Below are positions 35,701 through 44,006 of a stretch of 64,000 nt of DNA, one piece after another. The translations under genes and the position numbers were made by a program. The notes under the pieces were generated by a model that saw nothing but the letters and a program-made list of their open reading frames with translations, ran no database searches and had not been told where the DNA came from. This DNA is from Galaxea fascicularis (taxonomy: Eukaryota; Cnidaria; Anthozoa; Scleractinia; Euphylliidae), in assembly GCA_948470475.1 (NCBI GenBank), contig OX419337.1, positions 33,050,372-33,114,371 of the forward strand, read 5' to 3'. The first letter of the stretch is position 1; each line of letters begins with the position of its first letter.

Positions 35701-38700
35701 CTGTCAACCAAGATAATAATGTGAGAGAGGAATTGAGACGCTACAGTCCTTCTGTCAACCAAGATAATAATGTGAGAGAGGAATTGAGACACTGCAGTCC
35801 TTCTGCCAACCAAGATAATAATGTGAGAGAGGAATTGAGACGCTACAGTCCTTATGTCAACCAAGATAATAATGTGAGAGAGGAATTGAGACGCTGCAGT
35901 CCTTATGTCAACCAAGATAATAGTGCCCAAAGTGAAGAAGAATCGGTGGCGGCGAGATCAACACCGAGTACATTTTCATCGCGAACGGTCACCCGGCTAT
36001 CTGGTCTTCTGAACCGAATAAGGCACGGCAGTAGTGGCAAAAGCAGTTCAAACAAGAAGCGGAAAATTGAGAAAGAGCATGGAGTATAATTTTAGTTGGA
36101 GGAAGGGAAATACCTCAATCAAATTCATACTATCAGAATTGTAATTTTCTTCCCTGATTTGTACCTGGTTGTGTCAATTTTGATTGTGGTAGGAATTATT
36201 CACCTGTTGCTGCCTATTTCCATTCCGTAAACGGTCGTTGCCTTTATTAACGGTTGATGCCATCATTGGTAACCAAGCCTTTAGTAGGGCAGATGTAATT
36301 ATGAGCTCTGGATTGTGTTATAATAAGGCAATTTGTAACTTTCGCTTTAGGAAGGGAGACGTTTAGGCCCTAGTTAAATTGCGTTAATATTTTGGCCTGT
36401 TATAGATGTATCAGTTATGAAAGCCAGTTAACTATACTATATACTTAGAATTTTGGGGGGTCTGTGGCTAATCAGCGGGGTAGCGTAGTGGTCAGGGAAA
36501 GGACAAGACAAGCGAAGGGGTTCAGGTTCGATTCTGGATTGGAAATGTCTCCTTTTTAATACCAGTTCTCAACCAGTTGAAAAGTTTCCAAGTGTATTAA
36601 AAATGGCAACGACCGTTTACGAAACGGAAACTTCCCTCGCCGCCACCGATCCTTCTTCACTTTGGGCACTATTATCTTGGTTGGCAGAAGGACTGCAGTG
36701 TCTCAATTCCTCTTCCACATTATTATCTTGGTTGGCAGAAGGACTGCAGTGTCTCAATTCCTCTCTCACATTATTATCTTGGTTGACAGAAGGACTGTAG
36801 CGTCTCAATTCCTCTCTCACATTATTATCTTGGTTGGCAGAAGGACTGCAGTGTCTCAATTCCTCTCTCACATTATTATCTTTGTTGGCAGAAGGACTGT
36901 AGTGTCTCAATTCCTCTCTCACATTATTATCTTGGTTGACAGAAGGACTGTAGCGTCTCAATTCCTCTCTCACATTATTATCTTGGTTGGCAGAAGGACT
37001 GTAGTGTCTCAATTCCTCTCTCACATTATTATCTTGGTTGACAGAAGGACTGTAGCGTCTCAATTCCTCTCTCACATTATTATCTTGGTTGACATAAGGA
37101 CTGCAGCGTCTCAATTCCTCTCTCACATTATTATCTTGGTTGGCAGAAGGACTGCAGTGTCTCAATTCCTCTCTCACATTATTATCTTGGTTGGCAGAAG
37201 GACTGCAGTGTCTCAATTCCTCTCTCACATTATTATCTTTGTTGGCAGAAGGACTGTAGCGTCTCAATTCCTCTCTCACATTATTATCTTGGTTGACATA
37301 AGGACTGCAGCGTCTCAATTCCTCTCTCACATTATTATCTTGGTTGACATAAGGACTGTAGCGTCTCAATTCCTCTCTCACATTATTAGCTTGGTTGACA
37401 TAAGGACTGCAGTGTCTCAATTCCTCTCTCACATTATTATCTTGGTTGGCAGAAGGACTGCAGTGTCTCAATTCCTCTCTCACATTATTATCTTGGTTGA
37501 CATAAGGACTGCAGCGTCTCAATTCCTCTCTCACATTATTAGCTTGGTTGGCAGAAGGACTGTAGCGTCTCAATTCCTCTCTCAAATTATCATCTTGGTT
37601 GGCAGAAACCGTGCAGCGTCTCAATTCCTTTCTCACATTATTATCTTGGCTGGCAGAAACCGTGCAGCGTCTCAATTCCTCTCCCACATTATTATCTTGG
37701 TTGACATAAGGACTGCAGTGGCTCAATTCCTCTCTCACATTATCATCTTGGTTGGCAGAAAGCGTGCAGCGTCTCAATTCCTCTCTCACATTATTATCTT
37801 GGTTGGTAGAAGGACAGATAGATAAACTGCACTGTCAAAAATTAAAACTGGACTGTGAAAAAATAAAACTGGATTATGAAAAAGTAAAACTGGACTGTGA
37901 CCCCCCTGGGCCATCGTAAAAACCAACCTCGTTCCCAGGGCTCTCCTCTTCCCGTCCCCTGGAGCGAGAGAGGACGGGAAGAGGAGAAACCCTTGGAACG
38001 AGGTTGCATAAAAACTACTGATTCACGCTGACGAGATGCAAACACAAGCGCGAGAATCTTCCAGACATGAAAGAATGTTCTAGTCAGTCACGCAACGTCT
38101 AAATGCGATATCTATACATAACACTCGTCAAAATATTGATTCTGTGTCTTTTTACTCCTGTGATAGATTCTCAGGGAGTTGTTGCGGAAATGTTTTGACA
38201 AAGCTTCCGAACTGGGTGCGTGCTCCATTGGTGTACCACTGATAGGAACTGGTAACCTTTATTTTCCATATCCAGTCGCCGTTCAAATCATGATAAAGGC
38301 TGCTGTTGACTATAGTCATGCAAACCCGGAGTCGCCCCTGGAGGAGTTCAGATTTGTTGTGTTCAATGGTGACCAGAAAGGAATAACAACTTTCGAGGAG
38401 AAATTTGGGGAGTTCAAGAAACAGAACCAACCAGTGCAGAAACGCCGAAAACAAAGCACTCCAAAAAGAACACCGACCCTCCCCATTCCTGAGTGTAGTT
38501 TTAAAGACATTGACATCGGAGGGCTCGCGGTAAAAATTCTAAAGGGAAACATAACCCATGAATCCTCTGATGTCATCTGCAGTGTGGTTTCTCAAGACCT
38601 TGACATGCAAAGTGGAAATTTAAGTAGAGCCATCGTTGCCGAGTGCGGCAGCTCTCTGCAAGAAGAGTTGTCGTCCAAGTCACCTCAACAACCGGGATCC

Positions 38701-41700
38701 ATTGTGATAACTTCAGCTGGACATTTGCCAGCAAATCACATTGCACATATGGTTATAGCATCTGGAAACAAGCAACATCTTCAAACATGTGTTGAAAAAG
38801 CTCTCAAAGCAGTTGATTCCAGAGGCTTGAGTTCTGTGTCGATTCCAGCTGTTGGCAGCGGAGGACTGGGTTTAACAGGTGAAGCCTCGGCGGCCGTAGT
38901 TTACGGGGCAATCCGTTCTTTTGCTGCGAAGCCTTTCAAATCAATCCAAGAGGTGAGAATTGTAATCATTGACAATACCGTCTTTGGTGCTTTTGTGGTC
39001 GAGTCAGAGGCAACCCAAACAGAGAGTGGCGACATCGCCAAGTGTCAGGATATAGACGAGGTAGGGGACACAGTTTCTGAGCAGGGAGCTCTGAAAGCTT
39101 CTCCACGTGGATCAGTGGGAAGTCTACGTCACCAAAACGTGGTCATTTATGGTCGCACAAAGTCCCTTGATGCAGCTATGGCAGCCCTGAAGGAAGGCGT
39201 CACAAGTGCCTGCAAAGATCCCCATGTTATAAAGCACGATGTCTTAAGTCGCCTACCCAAACGGTGCATGCGGGATCTCAAGCGAAAGGCTCGCGTTCGA
39301 GATGTGAAATTAGATCAACCAGATTCAGATACCATGATATTAGAAGGGCTTCCAAAAGATGTGTTGGATATGGGAACAGAAATTTCTACCACCATTCAAG
39401 AACAGATGCAAAGAGAGCACAAAGAGGAAAGGGCAGAGCAAATGTTCAAAACTGTTCGATGGTACATGGTCAGTACGTCAGGAAAAGACGAGCCTTTTGA
39501 TAAAGTGGCCAACAATGAAATAGAATTAGCGTATCAAGATAAGAAACCTTCTCTGTTATTTACACATGACAACTTGAAGGCTGAAATTAACTTCGGTACC
39601 AAGGAGGTTACATTTCTGAGAAATGGCAAGATCAAGAGTGTGCGTCGTAGAGATGGTAAGAACTGAACATTCTTTTAGAAGTAGCGCTAATGTTACTTAT
39701 TCCAGTTTGATGTAATCTCCGAACCTCGCCTTTCTTAAAAGAAGCAAAGACTCTTTCAAACATCTAGTCTTCTTCTAGCACAGAATAACTTAGCAAAGTA
39801 TTTCTTTTAGATGGACTGAATAACACTCTAACGCCAAACTCTTCTTGATAATAATTCATACCTCAATTGCTTTTTTGGTGTTTTGATGAAAAGCTGGTAA
39901 CAGCAGATTCTGTCCAGGCCCGGAAATGATCCCCGGACTGGAAATGATCCCCAAATCGAACCGTAAATGATCCCCGGACCGCAAAAAAGCATAGGAATAG
40001 TGAGGACTCCATAAAAAGCCCACGGATATACGAGGAAAAGACAAACTCCTCCAGAGTAAAAGCAACAATGAAAACCGGTTAAGACACTGTGCCAAATAAT
40101 AAAATTGCCACGGCAATGTATAATTTTTGGGCAAATAAAAAAGAAAAAGGAATGAATAGTTGACTTACGCTATCTGGACACTTATACTTTTTTCCTGCAC
40201 ACTATGGAGGTGCACAAGATTCTAACGGCATCACAAGCGCTCATTGACCGATGAAAGGTCTAGTTGTTGTCAAACCAATTCATAAGTGGCGCCGATCCTT
40301 AACTTTCTTGCGCTTGCAAAGAGTATAAAAAATTATCGTCTCCTCTTGTTCTCATTTGATGTTGGGTTTCAAAGATGTATAAAAAAAACAACAACAAACA
40401 ATTTCAGTGGACGTTTTTTACTATCATGGGAAATTTGTCAGTAAAAGATCTGTTTCGGGTTAATTGCTTTTTAATTGTACTGTTGAAATTTACTTCGTAT
40501 TGTTAGTCCTATTTGAAAAATGAGGAGTGTCGCATAATTCGTACACATTTTAGACGTTGTAATCGTAGAAGGATGTATTTTACAGTTTACAGGAAAATTG
40601 TTCTGTTGCACTGAGCTGCTGCATTGTGATTTTTAAATTTGTAAAATTTGCATGCAAAGCATTTAAATATAATGACTGTTGCGTTATAAGAAAAAAATAA
40701 AAAGTGTATAAAGTTTAAGTCCACTGTCCAAATTCTTGAGTTTATTCCATTCTTTCATTACTGATGAAGCGACCATTTCCGGTCCGGGGATCATTTGCAG
40801 TCCGATTTGGGGATCATTTCAAATTTGCGGTCCGGGGATCATTTGTGGGCCTGCACAGATGTATCGCCTTATCTCTAGAAAGGTAAGGCCGGTGTAAATT
40901 TCATCTTCTTTTTTTTCAGTGCCATTCTTAGCATAATTTAATGTCCTCCTCTCACCATGATTTGCTGTGGAAAGAAATCTACACCTCCATTAAAAGACGC
41001 TTATTACAGCCACTACTATTTACGACCCGAGTGCCACCCGACATGACTAGCCGAAAGTGAGACGTGTGTTAACAATTTGAGTGTACTAGTATGGCAAGTT
41101 ACATTTCTCTGGCATACTTACACATAAATTAAGGCAATAGTTTGCGACTAATAACATTGTAAATGAATACTTGAATTAGATTAAGAGCTAATCCCTTCAT
41201 AATAACCTTGTTTACTTATTCCCCGTTTGAGCCACTAAAGGTGTGTTTATTTTTGAACCAGTTTTGCCTCTTCCTGTTGAGTGGGACTCTCAACCTCGCG
41301 ACGAACGCGGGAAGGAGGTGATCTCTTATCCTGCCAGCCTTGCACAGGAATCCCAAGAATTTAAAAAAGTTCAAGAGAAGTTCCTTCAGTCTTGGCGTGG
41401 GGGAGTGACCATCAAAAGTATCGAAAGAATTCAAAATCCGTCGATGTATAACTCGTACATGCTGAGAAAGCAAACCATGGACGAGAAGAACGGGACTCTT
41501 GAGAACGAGCGCTATCTATTCCATGGAACCAAGTACGCCAGTGTGAAAGCCATCAATGTACAAGGATTTAACAGGAGTCTGTGTGGTGATAATGGTAGGT
41601 ACTGTCATGTATCACAGCAATCTCGCAGTCAAACGTGTTGCTCCCGCATTTCCCTCTGTTAGGCAAATGTAACACATGGTGTTTGAGAAACGTGAGCAGC

Positions 41701-43355
41701 AATCGATTTGGACAGCGTCAACGTAGACGTTGTTCACCATTGCATCTCGATACCGGTCTCGAACTGCTTTTGTCCACAAACTTGCGTGGTAATTGAGAAA
41801 TCCTTTCCGGTGTGAATATCTGTTTTAGGTAGTTGTTGTTTATTGTATGGGATCATGCATTCCTTCACCATTTCGTGATCACGAACAAATGGTGTCGGTC
41901 GAAACATGACCTTCAAGTGACAGGGGCACAAAACGAAGCTGTTCCTCACTTTATCTGTTCCCCCTAGGTATTGTGCTGGCTGGCAAAATATAAATTACTT
42001 TCCGGAGGTTGTTATCCAATCTCTTTCTGCTGATGGTTTCGGTTGGTATTTACTGAATTGTTGTAGCAGTTTGAGTGTTGCTGGCTGGCGATATCGTGCT
42101 TGTTGTGAGAAATTTTTGCCTTCCCCCCCCCCCCCCAGGGAAGAAATTGTAAACGAGACTGTAGGGTCATTTGAATACCTGTATATGCTGTGTGCCTCTG
42201 TTTTGTTCACATATGTTCTCCTTATTCTTGACTGGACACACATAGTAATGGGGGGTTCTGGCACAGCGGCACTCGGTCACTAAGGCATTGAATACGGCAC
42301 CATTAAGGCCAACGCGACCGCGGCATCTCACTGTTTCGGACTAGTTTCTACCGGTTTTCTTAAAGGAGGACCCATTGTTTTCTATCTGATTTACCTTGCT
42401 TTACAACAGACACACGTTGTTATTAAAGAGGATGCCCAGAGCACTCCTGATGGGAAAGTATGGGATAACCCATGGGTAAACGGTTGTGCTTAGTTCGCGT
42501 TGGCCTTAATGGTGCCTTATTCAATGCCTTAGTGACCGAGTGCCGCTGTGCCAGAACCCCCCATTACTATGTGTGTACTGGCATTTTTTTTAGAGTTTCA
42601 CAAAATATAAATTCAAATTCCTCGTACCTGTGCCTCTATCAAAACCTTTGTTGTAATATGAGGCATTATTGTGCGATTTATTTTGAATGGTTGATCCTGA
42701 CTGGTCAATTTTTAAGACATTCTGCCTCTTGAATTTCAAGTGGTCTTGTGGGAATGAAGTGCAAATACCTTAACAGATTCAGGCAAATTGTTTATTTCAT
42801 ATTGATCTTCCGGAACCCAATGGAAGTCCTGTGTAAACTAGCTACGAAGTGGGAGTGGCATGAAAGCCGGGGAATATTCGTCTAACCACCAGTCTTAATT
42901 TATTTAAGGCGGCCTAATACACTTGTAAAGTCCTACTGCAGACCGTAATGGACATTGAAAAACAAAAGAACTTTCGATCTAAAGTCAACTATAGCTGCAT
43001 GGCGTTCTGTAGAAAGTTGCAGCTATCAAGAACCTGACTCTCACCAGAACCTTCGCCCTTCCCTCTCATAGGCGTCGCGTATGGCGACGGAGTCTACTTT
43101 GCCAAAGACGCTTGGGTTTCAAAAACCTTTTCACTACCAAGCCCTCGTGGTGAACGTTGTATGTACCTTGCAAGAGTGCTCGTTGGCAAGTACACCGATG
43201 GCGAACAAGGAATGAAGGCTCCTCCTGCAAGAGATCCAAGCAAACCAGAAATGCTGTTTGATTCAGTTGTAGACAAGACGGAAGATCCGACAATTTTTGT
43301 GGTTTTCAATGATTATCATGTCTACCCCGAATACTTGATAACTTTTACTGAGTAA
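26336..43355 (+). CDS. PARP gene 3: long PARP14-like protein (RGG, RRM, KH, macro, WWE, ART)
   Basis: Exons 26336-26710, 27323-27553, 30844-31095, 31837-33536, 34060-34299, 38167-39655, 41262-41594 and 43072-43355 join in phase to about 1634 residues; the extreme 5' end is not located. Order: RGG-rich segment; RRM-like 1; RRM-like 2 (SVYVSGFSDKTAQDNVQTYF, IKKAVDSDHFIDGKALHVEA); about 450 residues of KH-like repeats; acidic stretch; macrodomain 1 split across two exons; macrodomain 2 (IPAVGSGGLGLTGEAS); KH-like region; WWE domain (VRWYMVSTSG, NNEIELAYQD); ART domain with LFHGT, GDGVYFA and TIFVVF. The triad is H-Y-I, so mono-ADP-ribosylation from NAD+ is expected. This matches vertebrate PARP14 (about 1800 residues) in domain order. 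RNA contact and immune function are inferred from that family. The 3.9-kb intron before exon 38167 carries the foldback element. Confidence 0.85.
26711..27322 (+). other. Intron of PARP gene 3
   Basis: Donor GTGAGT, acceptor TTGTAAGCAG ending at 27322. Nothing else recognised. Confidence 0.65.
27323..27553 (+). CDS. PARP gene 3, exon: RRM-like domain 1
   Basis: 231 bp, phase 1 to phase 1, donor GTAAAT at 27554. It encodes KYEWAKLNVLGLHYRTSPDS, VKNYIQIISGYEVSYVEWF and GKAIVTLKTD, the strand and helix pattern of an RRM as in the N-terminus of PARP14/PARP10. Confidence 0.75.
27554..30843 (+). other. Long intron of PARP gene 3
   Basis: Donor GTAAAT, acceptor TTGGTTTCAG ending at 30843. It contains a decayed helicase-like fragment (29349-29460) and GGGATCTGGAATCAC-type repeats near 28060-28150. 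The 156-residue open frame 28584-29054 has no motif and is not called. Confidence 0.7.
29349..29579 (+). pseudogene. RecQ-like helicase fragment (decayed)
   Basis: Encodes HFPILTERTSILAYFVEKTK then DVFVRLPTGFRESSDL. This resembles the start of RecQ-like helicases, with a Walker A of the type LPTGFGKS, here changed to LPTGFRES so that the key Gly-Lys is lost. After that the similarity ends. Likely a dead piece of a helicase-bearing mobile element or processed copy. Confidence 0.45.
30844..31095 (+). CDS. PARP gene 3, exon: RRM-like domain 2, first part
   Basis: 252 bp, phase 1 to phase 1, donor GTGAGT at 31096. It encodes ILREARKKPLEGVNVLIERA, CKSVYVSGFSDKTAQDNV (RNP2-like) and YKRAIVYFKDKRS (RNP1-like). 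The domain finishes in the next exon. Confidence 0.8.
31096..31836 (+). other. Intron of PARP gene 3
   Basis: Donor GTGAGT, acceptor TTTTTCTCTGCAG ending at 31836, with a strong T-rich tract. Nothing else recognised. Confidence 0.75.
31837..33536 (+). CDS. PARP gene 3, long exon: RRM end and KH-like repeats
   Basis: 1700 bp ending in phase 0 with donor GTTTGT at 33537. It finishes RRM 2 (GKALHVEAFYPFMG) and runs through repeated KH-like units such as GVKEVEERLYALQDSIKEK and STPGMRTFLAQEEGRRLIAT. An acidic stretch follows (DEGEDNGSDSDESL, DGEEEMDENEE), then KKVIWKPGNIEEEQ, which opens macrodomain 1. Codon use and the absence of stops over 566 codons support it. Confidence 0.9.
33537..34059 (+). 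other. Intron of PARP gene 3
   Basis: Donor GTTTGT, acceptor CAATTGTAG ending at 34059. Reading into it gives a stop after about 35 codons. Nothing else recognised. Confidence 0.75.
34060..34299 (+). CDS. PARP gene 3, exon: N-terminal half of macrodomain 1
   Basis: 240 bp, 80 codons, phase 0 at both ends; donor GTAAGT at 34300. It encodes ADILVCSVGSNFNLSIGAIA, SKAAGPALQDALRK, GEGDLIHTSPGNL and RHVIHCVCCPW. It keeps more of the ADP-ribose loop than gene 2, but the usual NAAN is replaced by CSVGSN. Confidence 0.85.
34300..35060 (+). other. Start of the intron that carries the foldback element
   Basis: Part of the intron 34300-38166. A doubled ATGCC word lies near 34410. No coding motif recognised. 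Confidence 0.6.
35214..35930 (+). repeat. Left arm: 14 copies of a 51-bp minisatellite
   Basis: The unit reads, in one frame, R-E-E-L-R-R-Y-S-P-S-A-N-Q-D-N-N-V. Variants: RRC/RHC/RRY and SAN/SAS/SVN/YVN. Because 51 is a multiple of three and the unit lacks stops in this frame and in one antisense frame, long open frames arise on both strands. None of the long frames has an internal ATG in frame, so a protein product is unlikely. Confidence 0.9.
35965..36640. other. Unique centre of the foldback element
   Basis: Left side continues the arm frame with SSNKKRKIEKEHGV and a stop at 36087-36089. GTAAACGGTCGTTGCC at about 36226 faces GGCAACGACCGTTTAC at about 36604, an inner inverted repeat. The segment 36211-36300 is shared in reverse with 16678-16765. 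A tRNA-like box lies at 36474-36538. Confidence 0.6.
36474..36538 (+). repeat. tRNA-like Pol III promoter remnant in the foldback centre
   Basis: GGGGTAGCGTAGTGGTCAGG resembles a Pol III A box and GGTTCGATTCTGG a B box, with about 33 bases between them. No cloverleaf acceptor stem is evident. A SINE piece or decayed tRNA copy is likelier than a working gene. Confidence 0.45.
36670..37803 (-). repeat. Right arm: 22 copies of the 51-bp minisatellite, inverted
   Basis: The same 51-bp unit as the left arm but on the minus strand, 22 copies in the minus-strand reading. The outermost copies are the most diverged (CTLSAN, CTVSAS, CTVSAN), the inner ones nearly identical to the left arm. The open frame on the minus strand starts with a non-ATG codon. 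Confidence 0.9.
37924..38006. repeat. Small hairpin MITE
   Basis: CAACCTCGTTCCCAGGGCTC, TCCTCTTCCCGTCC faces GGACGGGAAGAGGA, CCTTGGAACGAGGTTG around a 15-base loop. It begins four bases after the foldback element and is still inside the intron of gene 3. Confidence 0.75.
38167..39655 (+). CDS. PARP gene 3, exon: macrodomain 1 end, macrodomain 2, KH-like, WWE
   Basis: 1489 bp from acceptor TCCTGTGATAG (to 38166), phase 0, to donor GTAAGA at 39656, one base over. It encodes GVPLIGTGNLYFPYPVAVQI (macro 1), then IGGLAVKILKGNITHESSDV, PGSIVITSAGHLP and VSIPAVGSGGLGL (macro 2), then RDVKLDQPDSDTMILEG (KH-like). The end is a WWE domain with VRWYMVSTSG, NNEIELAYQD and NFGTKEVTFLRNGKIKSV. WWE domains bind iso-ADP-ribose or ADP-ribose ends. 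Confidence 0.9.
39656..41261 (+). other. Intron of PARP gene 3
   Basis: Donor GTAAGA, acceptor TTTTGAACCAG ending at 41261. It contains the inverted-repeat element 39910-40858; nothing else recognised. Confidence 0.75.
39910..40858. mobile_element. Inverted-repeat DNA element with GATCCCCGGACC ends
   Basis: Left end CTGTCCAGGCCCGGAAATGA, TCCCCGGACTGGAAATGATC, CCCAAATCG mirrors right end CGATTTGGGGATCATTTCAA, GGTCCGGGGATCATTTGTGG, GCCTGCACAG. AAATGATCCCC is itself repeated three times per end. No coding capacity was recognised; target duplication not clear. Confidence 0.75.
41262..41594 (+). CDS. PARP gene 3, exon: ART domain, first part
   Basis: 333 bp, phase 1 in and out; donor GTAGGT at 41595. 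It encodes LPLPVEWDSQPRDERGKEVI, SIERIQNPSMYNSYMLRKQ, YLFHGTKYASVKAI and GFNRSLCGDNG. Confidence 0.9.
41595..43071 (+). other. Last intron of PARP gene 3
   Basis: Donor GTAGGT, acceptor TTCCCTCTCATAG ending at 43071. It has a C run (42124-42137) and the inverted-repeat element 42237-42575. Confidence 0.75.
42237..42575. repeat. Foldback element with about 80-base near-identical arms
   Basis: Arms 42237-42317 and 42495-42575 are reverse complements with only a couple of differences (for example GAATACGG against GAATAAGG). They start CACACATAGTAATGGGGGGT, TCTGGCACAGCGGCACTCGG. Centre of about 177 bases without coding capacity. Confidence 0.85.
43072..43355 (+). CDS. PARP gene 3, last coding exon: ART domain, end
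   Basis: 284 bp ending at TAA 43353-43355. It encodes VAYGDGVYFAKDAWVS, YLARVLVGKYTDGEQG, DPSKPEMLFDSVVDKTEDPT, IFVVFNDY and YPEYLITF. Ile of TIFVVF takes the catalytic-Glu place. Confidence 0.9.
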
Positions 43356-43623
43356 CTAGTCCGAACTGAGGAAATCACAATCACATAAATTCTTGGAAGG
43401 TTAGGGGTTCTTACAGTTTACTCCCTGTCACTGTTTTCAAGTTTAACAGGAATTTTCCGGCGAGTCAAGCACTTATGCAGATCCGCTCCTACAGGCGTTA
43501 GATTAACGAGAAGCTAAATTGGAGAACGCAAGGAAATTATAGACCTTTGAAAAGGGGATATTGAAATCACTGCAACAAGTTATTGTAAACAGAACTGTAG
43601 ATACAACTAGTCGCCTGCCCGGC
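43356..43623. other. 3' flank of PARP gene 3
   Basis: Probably includes the 3' UTR. Nothing else recognised. Confidence 0.5.
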
Positions 43624-43626
43624 TTA

Positions 43627-44003
43627 TGCCTGGTTTCCAGGCACCACAGTTTCTTTAGAAACTACCCCCCTTTTTCCATATCATGTGATCGCTGCGATCG
43701 CCGAGAAACGTGTTCAGCCATCGCAGCGATCGTAGCGATCATATGGAAACGGCTTGGTCTGCTACTGCAGCGATCGTAGCGACTGCGATCCCTACAATCG
43801 CTGAGATAGAAAAATTTCTATCTCGACCATCGTGGCGATCGCGGCGATCAAACTTTCCCAAATGGCCTTTATATCAGCGGACATGCAAATTATATCAATC
43901 GCTGAATTTTGGTTTTCGCAGCAATCACTGGTCTCTCTTTTTCCCGCGATCGCAGCGACTGCAAAGATCGTGGCGATCGTAGCGATCATATGGAAACCAG
44001 GCA
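43627..44003. mobile_element. MITE with TGCCTGGTTTCC ends and TTA duplication
   Basis: TGCCTGGTTTCC at 43627 mirrors GGAAACCAGGCA ending at 44003, with TTA on both sides (43624-43626, 44004-44006), as in PIF/Harbinger-type elements. The interior is rich in GCGATCGTAGCGATC-like words in both orientations. Just inside the left end it is interrupted by the 29-base segment also found at 57903-57931. Confidence 0.75.
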
Positions 44004-44006
44004 TTA

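Larger units (their letters stand above)
35061..37919. mobile_element. Foldback-like element with 51-bp repeat arms
   Basis: The outer ends TTACGATGGCCCAGGGGGTC (35061) and GACCCCCCTGGGCCATCGTA (to 37918) are inverted repeats and continue with CCAGTTTTA-rich tracts. Inside, the left arm holds 14 and the right arm 22 copies of a 51-bp unit in opposite orientation. The inner edge of both arms shares the coded words AQSEE-SVAAR. A unique centre (about 35965-36640) has a tRNA-like box and a segment shared with gene 2. AAAC borders both ends and may be a target duplication. The design resembles Foldback elements, whose long inverted ends are built of subrepeats. No transposase is seen, so it is non-autonomous. 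Confidence 0.75.

Noticed and set aside
35127..36089. A 320-codon plus-strand frame encoding 17-residue repeats, as a host gene
   Set aside because: It begins with a non-ATG codon, has no in-frame Met inside, and is produced by a 51-bp unit that is stop-free by composition. The inverted partner array gives similar frames on both strands.
36474..36538. Functional tRNA gene
   Set aside because: A- and B-box-like words are present, but no cloverleaf with paired acceptor stem could be drawn.
35214..37803. CRISPR-like array
   Set aside because: The unit is a contiguous 51-bp tandem repeat without unique spacers, in a spliced eukaryotic gene.
36617..37825. 387- and 390-codon frames on both strands
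   Set aside because: Both are readings of the same minisatellite arm. The minus-strand frame opens at GTG, not ATG.
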